Source: Mesorhizobium plurifarium
Lineage (GTDB): Bacteria; Pseudomonadota; Alphaproteobacteria; Rhizobiales; Rhizobiaceae
Direction: 5' to 3'
NCBI GenBank assembly: GCA_000824785.1
Contig: CCNB01000012.1
Coordinates: 133,319 to 197,318, forward strand
Length of the DNA stretch: 64,000 bases
Shown: one piece after another, positions 38,453-48,241 of the stretch
Layout of the letters: every line of letters starts with the position of its first letter
Numbering within the stretch: the first letter of the stretch is position 1
Made by a program: the position numbers and the translations under genes
The notes under the pieces: model-generated
What the model saw: only the letters and a program-made list of their open reading frames with translations
Database searches by the model: none
What the model was told of the DNA's origin: nothing

Positions 38453-39310
38453 TCAACGGGTGACCGGGCGATTGTAGGGAGTCAGCTGAACTTCGTGTGT
38501 CCAGCAACTTGGATGCTGGGTGTGCAAGTAATAGTACGCTTCCGCAATTCGCGTGGGGTCCAGCATAATTTCACCCGTGTCTTTATACATGGCCTCACCG
38601 TGGGCCCGAGTTCCGGGAGAGTCGATCATACCGTCAACGACTATGTTGGCGATATGGACCCCCAACGGCGAATATTCCTCGGTCAACACCTGAGCCAGAG
38701 TGCGCATCATGACCCGTGGGTAGTAGAGCGATTCCCCCGTTTTCCGCTTTGTTCCGTGCAAGCTGTTGTGGTTGTTGGTCAGGAAATAGGATCCGTTTCC
38801 GCTCTTGCGCATTGCTGGAAGAATTTCCTTGGCGACCAGGTATGGTCCCCTGCAAGCGATGTCTATGGCCGTCTCGAACACCTCGTCGGGCAGATTCTCA
38901 ATCAGTTCTTTCTCGGGAGGTAGTTCCCGCCCGCTGGCATAGCCAGCGTTATAGATGACGACTTCCGGTTCGCCAGCCTGCTTGCGGATCATTTCGAAAG
39001 CCTCGGCGATTGACTCGCGGCTCGTGAGGTCGAGCTCGGCGATAATCGCCCGGCCGCCCTGATCGCTGATTGCTGCCGCCAGTGCCGCGGCATTGTCCCG
39101 GTGGCGGGTGGTAAGGGCTACCGTATACCCCTCGGCTGCAAACTTCTGCGCAATCGCGCCACCGATGCCCCAGCGGATGCCGAGGGGCACGTCCGCATCG
39201 GAAATCTTGCCGCCAGCCAAAGAGACGGTTCTGCTGCCGTCCGATTGCCATTTCGACGTCGCCCCCACGATCACGGCGACTTTGGTCGTCTGGTAGTTTT
39301 GATTCGTCAC
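38453..39310 (-). CDS. Divergent SDR-family protein with an insertion in the cofactor loop
   Basis: The start is GTG 39310 behind GGAGGAAAG (MTNQNYQTTKVAVIVGATSKW), giving 285 residues. The Rossmann N-terminus VAVIVGATS is followed not by GIG directly but by about 28 extra residues before WGIGGAIAQKFAAEGYTVALTTR. The NNAG motif reads IYNAGYASG. At the active site the usual YxxxK is absent; the region reads GESLYYPRVMMRTLAQVL. C-terminally there is GVHIANIVVDGMIDSPGTRAH. It may be an SDR with altered chemistry. It lies 230 bases from another SDR and a ThDP enzyme on the same strand. Confidence 0.85.
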   Translation of the reverse strand: MTNQNYQTTKVAVIVGATSKWQSDGSRTVSLAGGKISDADVPLGIRWGIGGAIAQKFAAEGYTVALTTRHRDNAAALAAAISDQGGRAIIAELDLTSRESIAEAFEMIRKQAGEPEVVIYNAGYASGRELPPEKELIENLPDEVFETAIDIACRGPYLVAKEILPAMRKSGNGSYFLTNNHNSLHGTKRKTGESLYYPRVMMRTLAQVLTEEYSPLGVHIANIVVDGMIDSPGTRAHGEAMYKDTGEIMLDPTRIAEAYYYLHTQHPSCWTHEVQLTPYNRPVTR

Positions 39311-39540
39311 GCTTTCCTCCTGGTTCTTGGTCTGGTCCTGGGCGGACCGTCCGGGTTTGCTTCGTTGTCGCCTGTATGCGCCGCAGCTCGTGCCCATAGG
39401 GATGGCCAGATGATCGAACGGGGTGCAGATAGAATTGCCCTCAGGTTGCCGGCACGGTGAGCCGGCGCAGTTTGTTGTGGCAAAAGGCTACTCGTCGTCT
39501 CACGCGCCTGGGCGCGCAGCGGCGCCGCGAGCGGCTTGGT

Positions 39541-40326
39541 TCAGGACTCCACGACCGGTACTGTGTAATTCAGCGCAAGACGCCCGCCGTCAGCAAAAAT
39601 CGTCTCACCGGTGATGTAGCTCGCTTCCTTGGATGCGAGGAAGGTTGCAATTGAGGCGATTTCCTCCGGTTCGGCGATGCGCCCGAGAGGGGTACGCGAC
39701 AACAGCCGATGCCTCATGATCGGGTCTGTGGCAAAGGGCATGGACAGGTCCGTTCTGATCGAGCCCGGACCGATCGCGTTCGCTCGGATGCCGTAAGGTG
39801 CAAGGGAAAGCGCCATGACCTTCGTAAGTGTCTCTATCCCACCTTTTGACGTACAGTATGGCACGTGATTCGGCAGCGCGATGCGCGCAGTGACGGAACT
39901 CATATTGATGATTGCGCCGGGCGCCTTACTCGCCTTCACCTGCGCCACCATCTGCCTTGCCGCGGCCTGTCCCACGAGAAAGGTTCCGTTGACGTTGACG
40001 CGCATCACGCGTTCGAAATCGGCTTCTGCAATTTCGAGGAAGTCCGCGGCATGGAAAATGCCTGCGTTGTTAACGAGAATGTCAAGTCCGCCCCAGAAGT
40101 CGCAGGCTGCAGCAACCACGTTGCGCGCATCGTCCGCTTTAGAGACGTCGGTGCGCACAAAACGCGCATTGCTCCCGAGCTTGTCGGCGACTGCTTGGCC
40201 GGCAGCCTCGTCAACGTCGGCAATGACCACGTTCGCCCCTTCAGCGACATAGCGTGTAGCGATCGCGTGACCGATGCCACGCCCGGCACCGGTCACAATC
40301 GCTGTCTTTCCGTCGAGCATGCCCAT
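39541..40326 (-). CDS. Short-chain dehydrogenase/reductase, classical type
   Basis: The 261-residue protein begins MGMLDGKTAIVTGAGRGIGHAIA with an intact TGxxxGIG loop. NNAG appears in DILVNNAGIF and the catalytic Tyr/Lys in VPYCTSKGGIETLTKVMAL. ADVDEAAGQ after beta-2 suggests NAD(H) preference. It likely oxidises a secondary alcohol or reduces a ketone. The gene follows the ThDP-dependent enzyme gene by 81 bases on the same strand, which suggests that it acts on the hydroxyketone or aldehyde produced there. Confidence 0.94.
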   Translation of the reverse strand: MGMLDGKTAIVTGAGRGIGHAIATRYVAEGANVVIADVDEAAGQAVADKLGSNARFVRTDVSKADDARNVVAAACDFWGGLDILVNNAGIFHAADFLEIAEADFERVMRVNVNGTFLVGQAAARQMVAQVKASKAPGAIINMSSVTARIALPNHVPYCTSKGGIETLTKVMALSLAPYGIRANAIGPGSIRTDLSMPFATDPIMRHRLLSRTPLGRIAEPEEIASIATFLASKEASYITGETIFADGGRLALNYTVPVVES

Positions 40327-40407
40327 TTACCACTCTCTTCGCTATCTCTGGCGTCTGCGGCCGTCGCCTGTTTTTTCCAGGTCGATCGAGCGCATGACAG
40401 CCGTCCC

Positions 40408-42108
40408 TCAAACCCTGGCGAGTTTAGCCCGCCGCGACAATGCTTCCTCCCTGATCCCAGTCAGGGTCGTTCGTGTCGTGATGGCTTCCGGATCGATCAG
40501 GAGCTCAAGAACGGCGGGACGTTTTGCGCTCAGGGCGCGCTCAAATGCCGCCCCAAATTCGGATGTTTCGCGCACCTGCTCTGCAAACGCCCCGAAGCTT
40601 CGCGCATAAGCCGCGAAATCAGGGTTCTTCAGGAAAGTCGCCGGCGTACGTCCAGGAAACTCCCGCTCTTGATACATACGAATTGTGCCGTATAGGCCGT
40701 TGTTGACCACAAGAATTATCACAGCGGCCTCATATTGCATGGCCGTGGCCAGTTCCTGTCCCGTCATCAGGAAGCCGCCGTCGCCAACGAAGCACAGCAC
40801 CACGCGCTCAGGGTGTGTGAGCTTAGCGGAGACCGCAGCCGGAACACCATATCCCATCGCGCCGTTGGCGGGACCAAGCAGCCTCCCCGGTCCGGGGAAA
40901 CGATGATAGCGATTGACCCATCCGGCGAAGTTTCCGGCATCGGTGGTCACGATTGTATCGCTGGGCACCATGTCGCCTATCGCCTTCATCACAATAGCCA
41001 TATCGAGCGCGCCCGGAGTAGTGTCCGGGACCGCGCTTTGTTCGAAAGCGTGTCGGCCGGAGGCGCACCAGCGCTTACGTGCCGTCATCATCGGAAGCGC
41101 CACCGGCACAGCTGCCAGCACGGCGGCGAGAAACTGTTCGGGACCGGCATTGATGGGCAGCACGGCCTGATAGACCCGGCACAATTCATTCGGGTCGGGG
41201 TGGACGTGCACCAGCGGCTGGATCGGCGTGGGTGCCTGGACGATCGTGTAGGACTGGGTCGTCAACTCGCCGAGCCGCGCGCCAATCGTAATCAGCAGGT
41301 CGGTTCGCCGGATCGCATCGGCGAGGGCAGGCATGATGCCCAGGCTGCAATCGCCGATATAGTTCCCGTGCGTGTTGTCAAAACGATCCTGGCACCTGAA
41401 TGAAGCGCAGACGGGGATGGAATGTCTTTCGGAAAAGTGCAGCAGCATCTGCTTGGCTGCATCGCTCCAGCCGCCGCCGCCGACCAGAATGAGCGGCCTT
41501 TCGGCACCTTTCAGGCGATGCGCGAATTCCTCAATGTCTTGCTCGCTCGGCGAGGCACAGACAACCCTGTAAGGCTTCATGTCGTCGGCTTCCACCTGGT
41601 CGAGGAGCATGTCCTCCGGCAGGGACAGGACGACGGGACCCGGCCTGCCAGAGACCGCAGTGTGGAAGGCGCGACTGACAAATTCCGGGATCCTGCGTGC
41701 ATCCTGGATTTCGGCCACCCATTTCGCCGTATGGGCAAACATCCCCTTGATATCGATCTCCTGGAAAGCCTCCCTCTCTGATGTCTCACGCGTCACCTGA
41801 CCCACGAACAGAATCATCGGCGTGGAATCTTCGAAGGCGGTATGAACCGCAACCATCGCGTGACTTGCACCGGGTCCTCTGCTGACGAAGCATATTCCTG
41901 GGCGGCCCGTGAGTTTTCCATACGCCTCGGCCATATGGCCGGCGCCAATTTCGATTCGTGTGGAGATGACCCTTACGCGGTCTTCAAGATCGTGGAAGGC
42001 GTCCAGGGCCGCCAGGAAGCTCTCGCCCGGCACGCAAAACACGGTGTCGGCACCATGTCGGATCAACTGATCCGCCAAAACTCTTCCACCGTTTCGCATG
42101 AGTTCCAC
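40408..42108 (-). CDS. Thiamine diphosphate-dependent enzyme, acetolactate synthase-like
   Basis: The 566-residue protein, from GTG 42108 seven bases after AAGGA (ATG 42099 is possible), has the three-domain POX/AHAS plan. The N-terminal PYR domain has VFCVPGESFLAALDAF and RIEIGAGHMAEAYGKLTG, with the conserved cofactor-activating Glu. The central domain has RPLILVGGGGWSDAAKQML. The C-terminal PP domain has the ThDP/Mg motif GDGGFLMTGQELATAMQYE to NNGLYGTIRMYQ. The enzyme is probably a 2-oxoacid decarboxylase or carboligase (sulfoacetaldehyde acetyltransferase, benzoylformate and glyoxylate types are relatives). No small regulatory AHAS subunit is adjacent, so a catabolic role is more likely. 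Confidence 0.92.
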   Translation of the reverse strand: MELMRNGGRVLADQLIRHGADTVFCVPGESFLAALDAFHDLEDRVRVISTRIEIGAGHMAEAYGKLTGRPGICFVSRGPGASHAMVAVHTAFEDSTPMILFVGQVTRETSEREAFQEIDIKGMFAHTAKWVAEIQDARRIPEFVSRAFHTAVSGRPGPVVLSLPEDMLLDQVEADDMKPYRVVCASPSEQDIEEFAHRLKGAERPLILVGGGGWSDAAKQMLLHFSERHSIPVCASFRCQDRFDNTHGNYIGDCSLGIMPALADAIRRTDLLITIGARLGELTTQSYTIVQAPTPIQPLVHVHPDPNELCRVYQAVLPINAGPEQFLAAVLAAVPVALPMMTARKRWCASGRHAFEQSAVPDTTPGALDMAIVMKAIGDMVPSDTIVTTDAGNFAGWVNRYHRFPGPGRLLGPANGAMGYGVPAAVSAKLTHPERVVLCFVGDGGFLMTGQELATAMQYEAAVIILVVNNGLYGTIRMYQEREFPGRTPATFLKNPDFAAYARSFGAFAEQVRETSEFGAAFERALSAKRPAVLELLIDPEAITTRTTLTGIREEALSRRAKLARV

Positions 42109-42455
42109 AACTCCATCCTTCGAGAATTGACCAGATACTCTTTATATGCGAATTTTGCAACAGTCGCAGATCGCGCTGAGGCTGTAAGATTTTGCCCGTG
42201 GATGTCGACAAGCCATTTGCCGGGCATGCAGGATTCGAGCTGTCCCGACCACCAGTGTGCAGGCGGGCTTGCGTGGTCGCCAGTACGCATTGTCCTTGCC
42301 CTATCGACACGGCGCCGATGCAGGCTTCGACTGCAGGCTTCATCTTTGGTTGGATAGTGGGGCCGCGCCTGCGATCAGGTGCGCGAGCACGAGTGTTCGG
42401 CTTTCGGGCTGACCATGATGCCGGTGTGTTGGACTAGCGCAAGGAGCGGCTTGGC
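42109..42455. other. Divergent region between the ThDP enzyme and DUF1330 genes
   Basis: About 350 bases. TGCGAATTTTGCAA at 42147-42160, close to the ThDP-enzyme start, is the only regulatory-looking element I see; it resembles the sequences at 3033-3046 and 38262-38278. No gene is supported here. Confidence 0.5.
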
Positions 42456-42749
42456 ATGAAGGGATATTGGCTCATAATCGGCACCGAGATATCGGATGAG
42501 GCGGCGCAAGCCGAGTACCGCAGATTGTGGAAACCCATCGGCCAGAAGTATCAAGCCCGTGTCAACCCGTCTAAAGAGCCGCCTGTGCTTCAAGAGGAGC
42601 GGGATGCGTGTCGAATGACCGTCATCGAATTCCCATCGATAGAACTGGCGAGGGCATGCTATCGCGACCCGGCCTATGACGAGGCTCGCCGCTATGCACT
42701 GCAAGCATCCAAACGCGAACTCCTGATCTTCGAAGGGGACCTGCGCTAG
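42456..42749 (+). CDS. DUF1330-family small protein
   Basis: This 97-residue protein reads MKGYWLIIGTEISDEAAQAEY, then MTVIEFPSIELARACYRDPAYDEARRYALQASKRELLIFEGD. That is the dimeric alpha/beta-barrel pattern of DUF1330, where the Y-W start, the EFPS-like strand and the W/Y-x-S/D-PAY motif are conserved. The biochemical role of DUF1330 is not established; members often sit in catabolic gene clusters. It has a CGCAAGGAGCGG ribosome-binding region before the ATG, and is divergent from the ThDP-enzyme operon. Confidence 0.88.
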   Translation: MKGYWLIIGTEISDEAAQAEYRRLWKPIGQKYQARVNPSKEPPVLQEERDACRMTVIEFPSIELARACYRDPAYDEARRYALQASKRELLIFEGDLR

Positions 42750-42840
42750 ACGTCAACCTTTCGCGCCGTTTGAGGCCGGAAGGTCGATACCGGATGACGG
42801 CCATGCCGGACCCGGCTGCTGCGGGAGCGGGTACAAGTGG

Positions 42841-43632
42841 CTATCCGCTTGGGTGCCTAGCTTTGTCGATCGCCTGTGAGATCCGAGCAGCCGTGCGCTG
42901 CAATGAAGCGAGGTACTTCGATGTTGCCTCGTTTTCCGAAACTTCGCGGTTCATCGTGACATTTATCGACGCGATAGCCTGCCCAGCTAGGAGTATGGGA
43001 ACGGCGATCGCCCAAATGGCACGGTTGTAGACGAGGGCTGAATATTCCTGGCTCATGACTGCGTAGCCACATTCGCGCACCCTGGCGAGCACACCTTGCA
43101 GCTTTCCGCGGTCGCGGGCTAGGTCGTTCCATGGTTCAGCGACTTGCGCCGAGACCTCAACCGCGGTTTGGAGCTCGCTTTCTGTGCAAAAGGCAAGATA
43201 GGCAAGGCCAAGAGATGTACCCATTATGGGAGCACGGAAGCCAGGCGGACGGGGATAGAAGAGCCGGCTCTCGGAGCGGCTCGTCTCGGCAACTATCATC
43301 GCGTCGCGGTCGAACACCGCGACGTCGGATGGCCAGGAGATCTCGCGTTGCAGCGCATAAAGAAACGGTCCAGCTATCACACCCATTTCGCGATAAGCCT
43401 CAAAGCCAGAACTCAACTCAAGCACTTTGCCGCTAACGACATAGGCGGCGTTGCTCGTGTCCTTGAGGACGTATCCGGCGCTCTCGAGGGTTTCCAGGAA
43501 ACGCACAGCCGTGGAGGACGTCAACCCCGAGGCGCGAGCGATTTCGCTCACGGTCGATTGGCGTCGGCTGTTAACGACGTTCAAGACTTTTAGGGCGCGA
43601 AGTACCGCGTTGACGGGTCTGTATGAAGGCAT
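42841..43632 (-). CDS. IclR-family transcriptional regulator
   Basis: I place the start at ATG 43632 (MPSYRPVNAVLRALKVLNVV) behind GGGGACG, giving 263 residues; the longer frame opens 33 codons upstream. The winged helix spans about residues 8-70 (STVSEIARASGLTSSTAVRFLETLESAGYV). The effector domain has FDRDAMIVAETSRSESRLFYPRPPGFRAPIMGTSLGLAYLAF and IWAIAVPILLAGQAIASINVTM. It sits directly downstream of the mhpD-F-FAH-mhpE operon on the same strand. MhpR-type regulators of phenylpropionate and related meta pathways belong to this family, so control of that operon is a reasonable inference. Confidence 0.92.
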   Translation of the reverse strand: MPSYRPVNAVLRALKVLNVVNSRRQSTVSEIARASGLTSSTAVRFLETLESAGYVLKDTSNAAYVVSGKVLELSSGFEAYREMGVIAGPFLYALQREISWPSDVAVFDRDAMIVAETSRSESRLFYPRPPGFRAPIMGTSLGLAYLAFCTESELQTAVEVSAQVAEPWNDLARDRGKLQGVLARVRECGYAVMSQEYSALVYNRAIWAIAVPILLAGQAIASINVTMNREVSENEATSKYLASLQRTAARISQAIDKARHPSG

Positions 43633-43952
43633 CGTTCGTCCCCTTGTCGACATCGCCAGCCGTTGCCGCGTTTGCCGCAGGCAGGAACTGTCAGTCCGGA
43701 CAGCGATAGCTCCCCGTGGGGAAAGACGCAAATTTCAGAGCCGCGATGCGGCTAGGTGGCTTTGCGGCTCGAGCCACCGTTGATGTCCGGGGCATATCGA
43801 CGCCTCGTTGCCATAACGGCGGCATCAAATGGCGAGGCGGGCGGCCGGGCTTCCCACGGGCACAGATGCCGTCTTCGCCGTGAAGGATCGTAGTTGCTCT
43901 TTTCCCCCGGTAAAGACGGATGCTAGCCCGGAGTAGTGAGCCGGACGGTTGC
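43633..43952. other. Intergenic region, nothing recognised
   Basis: About 320 bases between the aldolase gene stop and the IclR start, both leftward. No clear dyad, terminator or small gene is seen; short open frames are without features. Confidence 0.5.
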
Positions 43953-44981
43953 TTAGGCCTTGGCTCGCGCAAGATCCAAGGCAATGTCCACAATCATATC
44001 CTCCTGCCCCCCGACCATACCGCGCCGGCCGGCTTCGGCAAGGATTGCTCGCGTGTCGACGCCATATCCGGTGCTGGCCTTTTCCGCGTGACGGAGGAAG
44101 CTTGAGTAGACGCCTGCATAGCCGAGCGTCAGCGTCTCGCGATCCACCCGGACGGGCCGATCCTGGAGGGGGCGAACCAGTTCTTCGGCCGCATCCATGA
44201 GCTTGAAAAGGTCGCAGCCATGTTTCCAGCCTTTGCGGTCAGCTACGGCGATGAAGACCTCCAGAGGCGTGTTTCCCGCCCCCGCTCCCATCCCGGCAAG
44301 GCTGGCATCGACGCGGATAGCGCCGGCCTGAACACCGACAATCGAGTTCGCGACGCCAAGCGAAAGATTGTGATGAGCATGGATGCCGCGTTCCGTCTCC
44401 GGCCTTAGTACCCGGTCATAGGCTTCGCAACGCGCGCGGTATCCGTCCATGTCGAGCGCGCCACCACTGTCGGTGATATAGACGCAGGTCGCGCCATAAC
44501 TCTCCATGAGCTTCGCCTGCCGGGCCAACGTTTCTGGCTCGATCATGTGGCTCATCATCAGGAATCCGACCGTGTCCATGCCAAGGTCTCGTGCTGCCGC
44601 AATATGCTGCTTGGCTACATCGGCCTCAGTGCAGTGGGTCGCGATCCGAACCGAACGAACACCAAGGGCGTGAGCTTGCTTCAGATCATGAACGGTCCCG
44701 ATGCCAGGAATGAGAAGGGTGGTCAGCCGCGCATTTTGCACTACGTCGGCAACCGACGCGATCCATTCCCAATCTGTGTGGGCGCCGAAGCCGTAGTTGA
44801 AGGAGGAACCATTGAGACCGTCCCCATGCGCGACCTCAATTGCATCGACGCCGGCGACATCGAGGGCGCTAGCAATGGCGCGGACCTGATCGATGCCGTA
44901 GCTGTGACGCACGGCATGCATGCCGTCGCGCAAAGTCACGTCCTGAATGTAGAGCTTCGTTTGCGTCGGATCGAGGTTCAT
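43953..44981 (-). CDS. mhpE: 4-hydroxy-2-oxovalerate aldolase
   Basis: The 342-residue protein has the DRE-TIM barrel start [20 protein letters not shown] with the metal-binding Asp and the catalytic Arg. [26 protein letters not shown] and [44 protein letters not shown] supply the His-x-His metal ligands and the conserved glycine-rich end. The length equals that of MhpE/DmpG/BphI. It splits 4-hydroxy-2-oxo acids into pyruvate and acetaldehyde (or propionaldehyde from the C6 homologue). It acts in a channelling complex with the acylating aldehyde dehydrogenase of the same operon. Confidence 0.96.
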   Translation of the reverse strand: MNLDPTQTKLYIQDVTLRDGMHAVRHSYGIDQVRAIASALDVAGVDAIEVAHGDGLNGSSFNYGFGAHTDWEWIASVADVVQNARLTTLLIPGIGTVHDLKQAHALGVRSVRIATHCTEADVAKQHIAAARDLGMDTVGFLMMSHMIEPETLARQAKLMESYGATCVYITDSGGALDMDGYRARCEAYDRVLRPETERGIHAHHNLSLGVANSIVGVQAGAIRVDASLAGMGAGAGNTPLEVFIAVADRKGWKHGCDLFKLMDAAEELVRPLQDRPVRVDRETLTLGYAGVYSSFLRHAEKASTGYGVDTRAILAEAGRRGMVGGQEDMIVDIALDLARAKA

Positions 44982-44993
44982 GGATTTTCCACA

Positions 44994-45842
44994 TTAGTCG
45001 TCATGGATGACGACGCGCTGACGCTGCTCGCCAAGTCCTTTGATGCCAAGATGCATTTCGTCGCCGGCAGCCAAATAGCGCGGCGGTTTCATACCCATGC
45101 CGACACCGGGAGGTGTTCCCGTCGTGATGATGTCTCCGGGTTCGAGCGTCAGAAACTCGCTGACATATGCGACAACGGTCGGCACATCGAAAATCATGGT
45201 GTCAGTGTTTCCGGTCTGACAGCGCTGCCCGGAGACATTCATGAACATCGACAGGCCGCGCCCCTCGCCCAATTCGTCCGTTGTGACAAGCCAAGGTCCC
45301 ACTGGCCCGAAGCCATCATGGCTCTTGCCTTTGTCCCAGGTGCCACCGCGTTCCAGCTGGTGCGAGCGCTCCGACACGTCATTGACGAGAACGTAACCGG
45401 CTACATGCGCCATCGCCTCGCCACGCGAAACATAGCGGGCACGCGTTCCGATGACGACGCCGAGTTCAACTTCCCAATCAACCTTCTTGGCGCCTCGCGG
45501 CACCGGCACGTCATCATCGGGGCCAGCAAGAGATGAAATCGCCTTCATGAAGACGATAGGCTCGCTTGGAATGGGCAGGTTCGACTCTTGAGCGTGATCG
45601 GAAAAATTGAGACCTATCGCGATGAATTTCCGCACACCCGCCACGGGCACGCCGTAACGAAAAGGCCCTTCCACCAGCGGCAGCACCGACACGTCAAGTG
45701 CACCCAGAGACTTCAAGGCGGCCGGGCTCAGCGCGTTGGCATCGATATCTGACAGCTTTGACACAAGGCTCCTCGCCTTGCCTTCGGCGTCGATCAGGAC
45801 TGGTTGTTCGTGCCCCTTTTGACCAATCCGAGCCAGTTTCAT
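44994..45842 (-). CDS. Fumarylacetoacetate hydrolase family protein in the mhp operon
   Basis: The 282-residue protein shows [38 protein letters not shown] with the metal-binding acids, [39 protein letters not shown] and [19 protein letters not shown]. It resembles the ureidoglycolate lyase and 2-hydroxyhepta-2,4-diene-dioate isomerase branch. The ATG overlaps the TGA of the dehydrogenase gene, and the aldolase gene follows after 12 bases, so it belongs to the same transcript. A 4-oxalocrotonate decarboxylase-like or hydrolytic step upstream of the hydratase is possible. Confidence 0.93.
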   Translation of the reverse strand: MKLARIGQKGHEQPVLIDAEGKARSLVSKLSDIDANALSPAALKSLGALDVSVLPLVEGPFRYGVPVAGVRKFIAIGLNFSDHAQESNLPIPSEPIVFMKAISSLAGPDDDVPVPRGAKKVDWEVELGVVIGTRARYVSRGEAMAHVAGYVLVNDVSERSHQLERGGTWDKGKSHDGFGPVGPWLVTTDELGEGRGLSMFMNVSGQRCQTGNTDTMIFDVPTVVAYVSEFLTLEPGDIITTGTPPGVGMGMKPPRYLAAGDEMHLGIKGLGEQRQRVVIHDD

Positions 45843-46777
45843 GCCGCCACCCTTTCTTGAATACGCAGTGCAATCTTTTCGGCCGTCTGCAGCCCGGCCG
45901 ACGTCATGATGTCGAGATTTCCGGCATAAGCAGGCAAGTAATGCGCCGCGCCCTCCACCTCGAGAAAGACGCTGGTTTTGATACCTTCGAAGTCACCGAC
46001 ACCCGGAATCTGCGCAGGGTTGTTAGAGCCGAAACGTTCGAACTGAACCTGCTGCTTCAGCCGATAGCCAGGCACATACGCATTCACCTTGGCTACAATT
46101 GCCTTGATCGCCTCTGCGATGGCAGCCTCGTTCGCCCCGGACGAGAGCGTAAAGACGGTGTCGCGCATAAGGAGCGGCGGCTCGGCCGGATTGAGGACGA
46201 TGATGGCCTTTCCTTGGGAAGCGCCACCAACCATTTCGATAGCGCGTGCCGTAGTCTCGGTAAACTCATCTATATTTGCCCGAGTGCCGGGCCCAGCCGA
46301 CTTCGAGGAAATGGATGCGACGATCTCCGCGTAGTGGACCTTCGCGACCGAGGACACCGCCGCCACGATCGGAATCGTCGCCTGACCACCGCACGTCACC
46401 ATGTTCACATTTGGCGCATCAAGATGGGTTCCGCCATTGACCACCGGAATGACGTAGGGCCCGATTGCAGCCGGCGTCAGGTCGATCATAACTTTACCGG
46501 CGCCGGTTACGACCGCGCTGTGCCTTTGATGAGCAGCAGCAGACGTAGCGTCGAACACGATCCCAATGTCGGGCCACACATCGAGCCTTTGCAAGCCCTC
46601 AATGCCTTCGTGGGTCGTCGCCACACCAAGGCGTTTGGCCCGGGCAAGCCCATCGGACGCGGGATCGACCCCGACAAGCGCCGACATCTCCAGTCTGTCC
46701 GAGTGACGCATGATCTTGATCATCAGGTCGGTGCCAATATTGCCTGAGCCGATGATTGCCGTCTTGACCCTGGCCAT
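45839..46777 (-). CDS. mhpF: Acetaldehyde dehydrogenase (acylating)
   Basis: The 312-residue protein has the Rossmann start [22 protein letters not shown]. The catalytic Cys is in [21 protein letters not shown]-terminally there is [24 protein letters not shown]. These are the signatures of MhpF/DmpF/HsaG. It converts acetaldehyde or propionaldehyde, NAD+ and CoA to the acyl-CoA and takes the aldehyde directly from the aldolase. Propionyl-CoA, if formed, could enter the pcc/mutase route at the left of the window. Start and stop overlap the hydratase stop and the FAH start respectively (TAATG and ATGA). Confidence 0.96.
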   Translation of the reverse strand: MARVKTAIIGSGNIGTDLMIKIMRHSDRLEMSALVGVDPASDGLARAKRLGVATTHEGIEGLQRLDVWPDIGIVFDATSAAAHQRHSAVVTGAGKVMIDLTPAAIGPYVIPVVNGGTHLDAPNVNMVTCGGQATIPIVAAVSSVAKVHYAEIVASISSKSAGPGTRANIDEFTETTARAIEMVGGASQGKAIIVLNPAEPPLLMRDTVFTLSSGANEAAIAEAIKAIVAKVNAYVPGYRLKQQVQFERFGSNNPAQIPGVGDFEGIKTSVFLEVEGAAHYLPAYAGNLDIMTSAGLQTAEKIALRIQERVAA

Positions 46778-47562
46778 TAGCCGTCCTTCTCGTACCTGAA
46801 CCGGGCTTCACCCAGGCCGCCGACCTTAGCAACTACCTCGTCGCCTGCCTGGAGAGTGACCATTGGTCCCAGAGCACCGGTCAGCACAACGTCGCCGGCG
46901 CGGAGAACTTCGCCACGAGCAGAGAGCGTGCGGGTCAGCCACGCGGCAGCATTGAGGGGGTGCCCGAGACAGGCCGCGCCGGCACCGATTGAGACCACGG
47001 CGCTATTCACTTCCAGCGCCATTCCGCAAGTATAGAGATCTAGCCCGGTTAGTGGCCTACGCTCGGCGCCGAGAACGAAAAATCCGGAAGAGCCGTTATC
47101 GGCAACCGTGTCCGCGAAGGTGATCTTCCAGTTCTCAATGCGGCTATCGACGATTTCGATCGCCGTCACGACGTATCCCACGGCAGCCGCCACCGTCTCC
47201 ACTGACGCGTTAGCGTCATGCAGCTCATGAGCCAAGATGAGCGCAACTTCCGCCTCTGCTTTCGGCTGGATGGTCTTCCTGGCCGATAGCACGCCGCCAT
47301 TCGCCACCCTCATGTCATCAAAGAGCACGCCGAAATCAGGCTGATCGACCCCAAGCTGCGCCTGGACCGCCTTTGACGTGAGACCGATCTTGCGGCCAAC
47401 AATTCGCCGACCGGCCTTGGACCACCGCCTGGTATTGATGGCCTGAACAGCGTAGGCACCGTCAACATCAAGAGGATCCAGTCCGTCACGAAGCGGCGCC
47501 ACCGGGCTACCCCGGTAGGCGGTCGCCAAGCGATCGGCCAAATGTCGATGCACGTCTTCCAT
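46777..47562 (-). CDS. mhpD: 2-keto-4-pentenoate hydratase
   Basis: The 261-residue protein has the FAH-like hydratase fold. [29 protein letters not shown] and [17 protein letters not shown] carry the metal-binding acidic residues. [31 protein letters not shown] and [15 protein letters not shown] complete the family pattern. It hydrates 2-hydroxypenta-2,4-dienoate to 4-hydroxy-2-oxovalerate. It is the first gene of the operon that continues with mhpF, FAH and mhpE. A 17-base palindrome at 47646-47662 lies about 85-100 bases upstream. Confidence 0.95.
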   Translation of the reverse strand: MEDVHRHLADRLATAYRGSPVAPLRDGLDPLDVDGAYAVQAINTRRWSKAGRRIVGRKIGLTSKAVQAQLGVDQPDFGVLFDDMRVANGGVLSARKTIQPKAEAEVALILAHELHDANASVETVAAAVGYVVTAIEIVDSRIENWKITFADTVADNGSSGFFVLGAERRPLTGLDLYTCGMALEVNSAVVSIGAGAACLGHPLNAAAWLTRTLSARGEVLRAGDVVLTGALGPMVTLQAGDEVVAKVGGLGEARFRYEKDG

Positions 47563-47645
47563 TCAGCTCAATCCGTTCGTGGAACCAAACCGCGCAGACA
47601 CGATAGTTTATTCCGGCGCGGTGTTAAAACTCACGTCGCGAAATC

Positions 47646-47662
47646 CTCTCACATGGTGAGAG
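47646..47662. promoter_or_regulatory. Palindrome CTCTCAC-N3-GTGAGAG upstream of the mhpD operon
   Basis: Perfect 7-base arms around ATG, 84-100 bases before the hydratase start. Length and symmetry fit an IclR-family site. The IclR gene at 42841-43632 or that at 48753-49607 are candidates for the binding protein. No second copy was noticed in the window. Confidence 0.55.
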
Positions 47663-47805
47663 TTTCGATCGCAAGATCAATGGACGCACGGCGAAGCCGA
47701 AAAAACGGCATTGTGCTCGCATTTTCGCTGTTCGGTCCACTCTGGGCGGGCCAGCGCAGTGGTCTGTTCTTAAGTCTCCGGCTCCGGCAGTGGCGCGTCG
47801 TTCAA

Positions 47806-48189
47806 TTACTGCGCGCGTTGCGCGAGTCCTCGTCCAAACGAAATGTTGGCCCGCCCAACTTCGTGGATGGTGATGAAGATATCGTCCGCGGAGATCTCGC
47901 CTGTTGCAACCAGCCGTTCGTTGATATCTCGCAGCAAGGCCTTCTTTGTTTCGTCGGGGCGCCCTTGGATAAAGGTGATCTCAAGGATAAGCAGCTTAGA
48001 GGAATAAGAAAGCCCCAAATAACCCTCGGTATGGATGTAGTCGTCGCTATCATACTCGCGGAACAACTGATAGCGATCTTCGTCAGGAATACCCAAATTC
48101 GCAACAATGGCCGCTTGGACGGCATCAGCCATCTTCCTCTTTGACTGCGGCGTACGGCCCTTCTTCAGATTGAAAATAGCTACAGGCAT
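47806..48189 (-). CDS. Tautomerase-superfamily protein
   Basis: The 127-residue protein starts MPVAIFNLKKGRTPQSKRKMADAVQAAIV. The Pro after the initiator Met is the catalytic base of 4-oxalocrotonate tautomerase relatives, and the beta-alpha-beta pattern is repeated in the second half (LLILEITFIQGRPDETKKALLRDINERLVATGEISADDIFITIHEV). It is therefore a fused two-unit form like MSAD or CHMI-type proteins. It would ketonise or isomerise enol-acids from ring cleavage. The palindrome GGGTATATACCC at 48214-48225 lies 25-36 bases before the ATG. The same sequence precedes the MarR gene next door, so the two genes are probably co-regulated. Confidence 0.9.
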   Translation of the reverse strand: MPVAIFNLKKGRTPQSKRKMADAVQAAIVANLGIPDEDRYQLFREYDSDDYIHTEGYLGLSYSSKLLILEITFIQGRPDETKKALLRDINERLVATGEISADDIFITIHEVGRANISFGRGLAQRAQ

Positions 48190-48213
48190 TTCAGCTCCTA
48201 CAGTTGGATTTAG

Positions 48214-48225
48214 GGGTATATACCC
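48214..48225. promoter_or_regulatory. Perfect palindrome GGGTATATACCC, MarR operator candidate, copy 1
   Basis: A 12-base perfect palindrome between the tautomerase start and the MarR stop. An identical copy lies at 48650-48661, immediately upstream of the MarR start. MarR dimers bind palindromes of this size. The pairing is the main evidence. Confidence 0.7.
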
Positions 48226-48241
48226 ACATCGTGGTGAAAAA

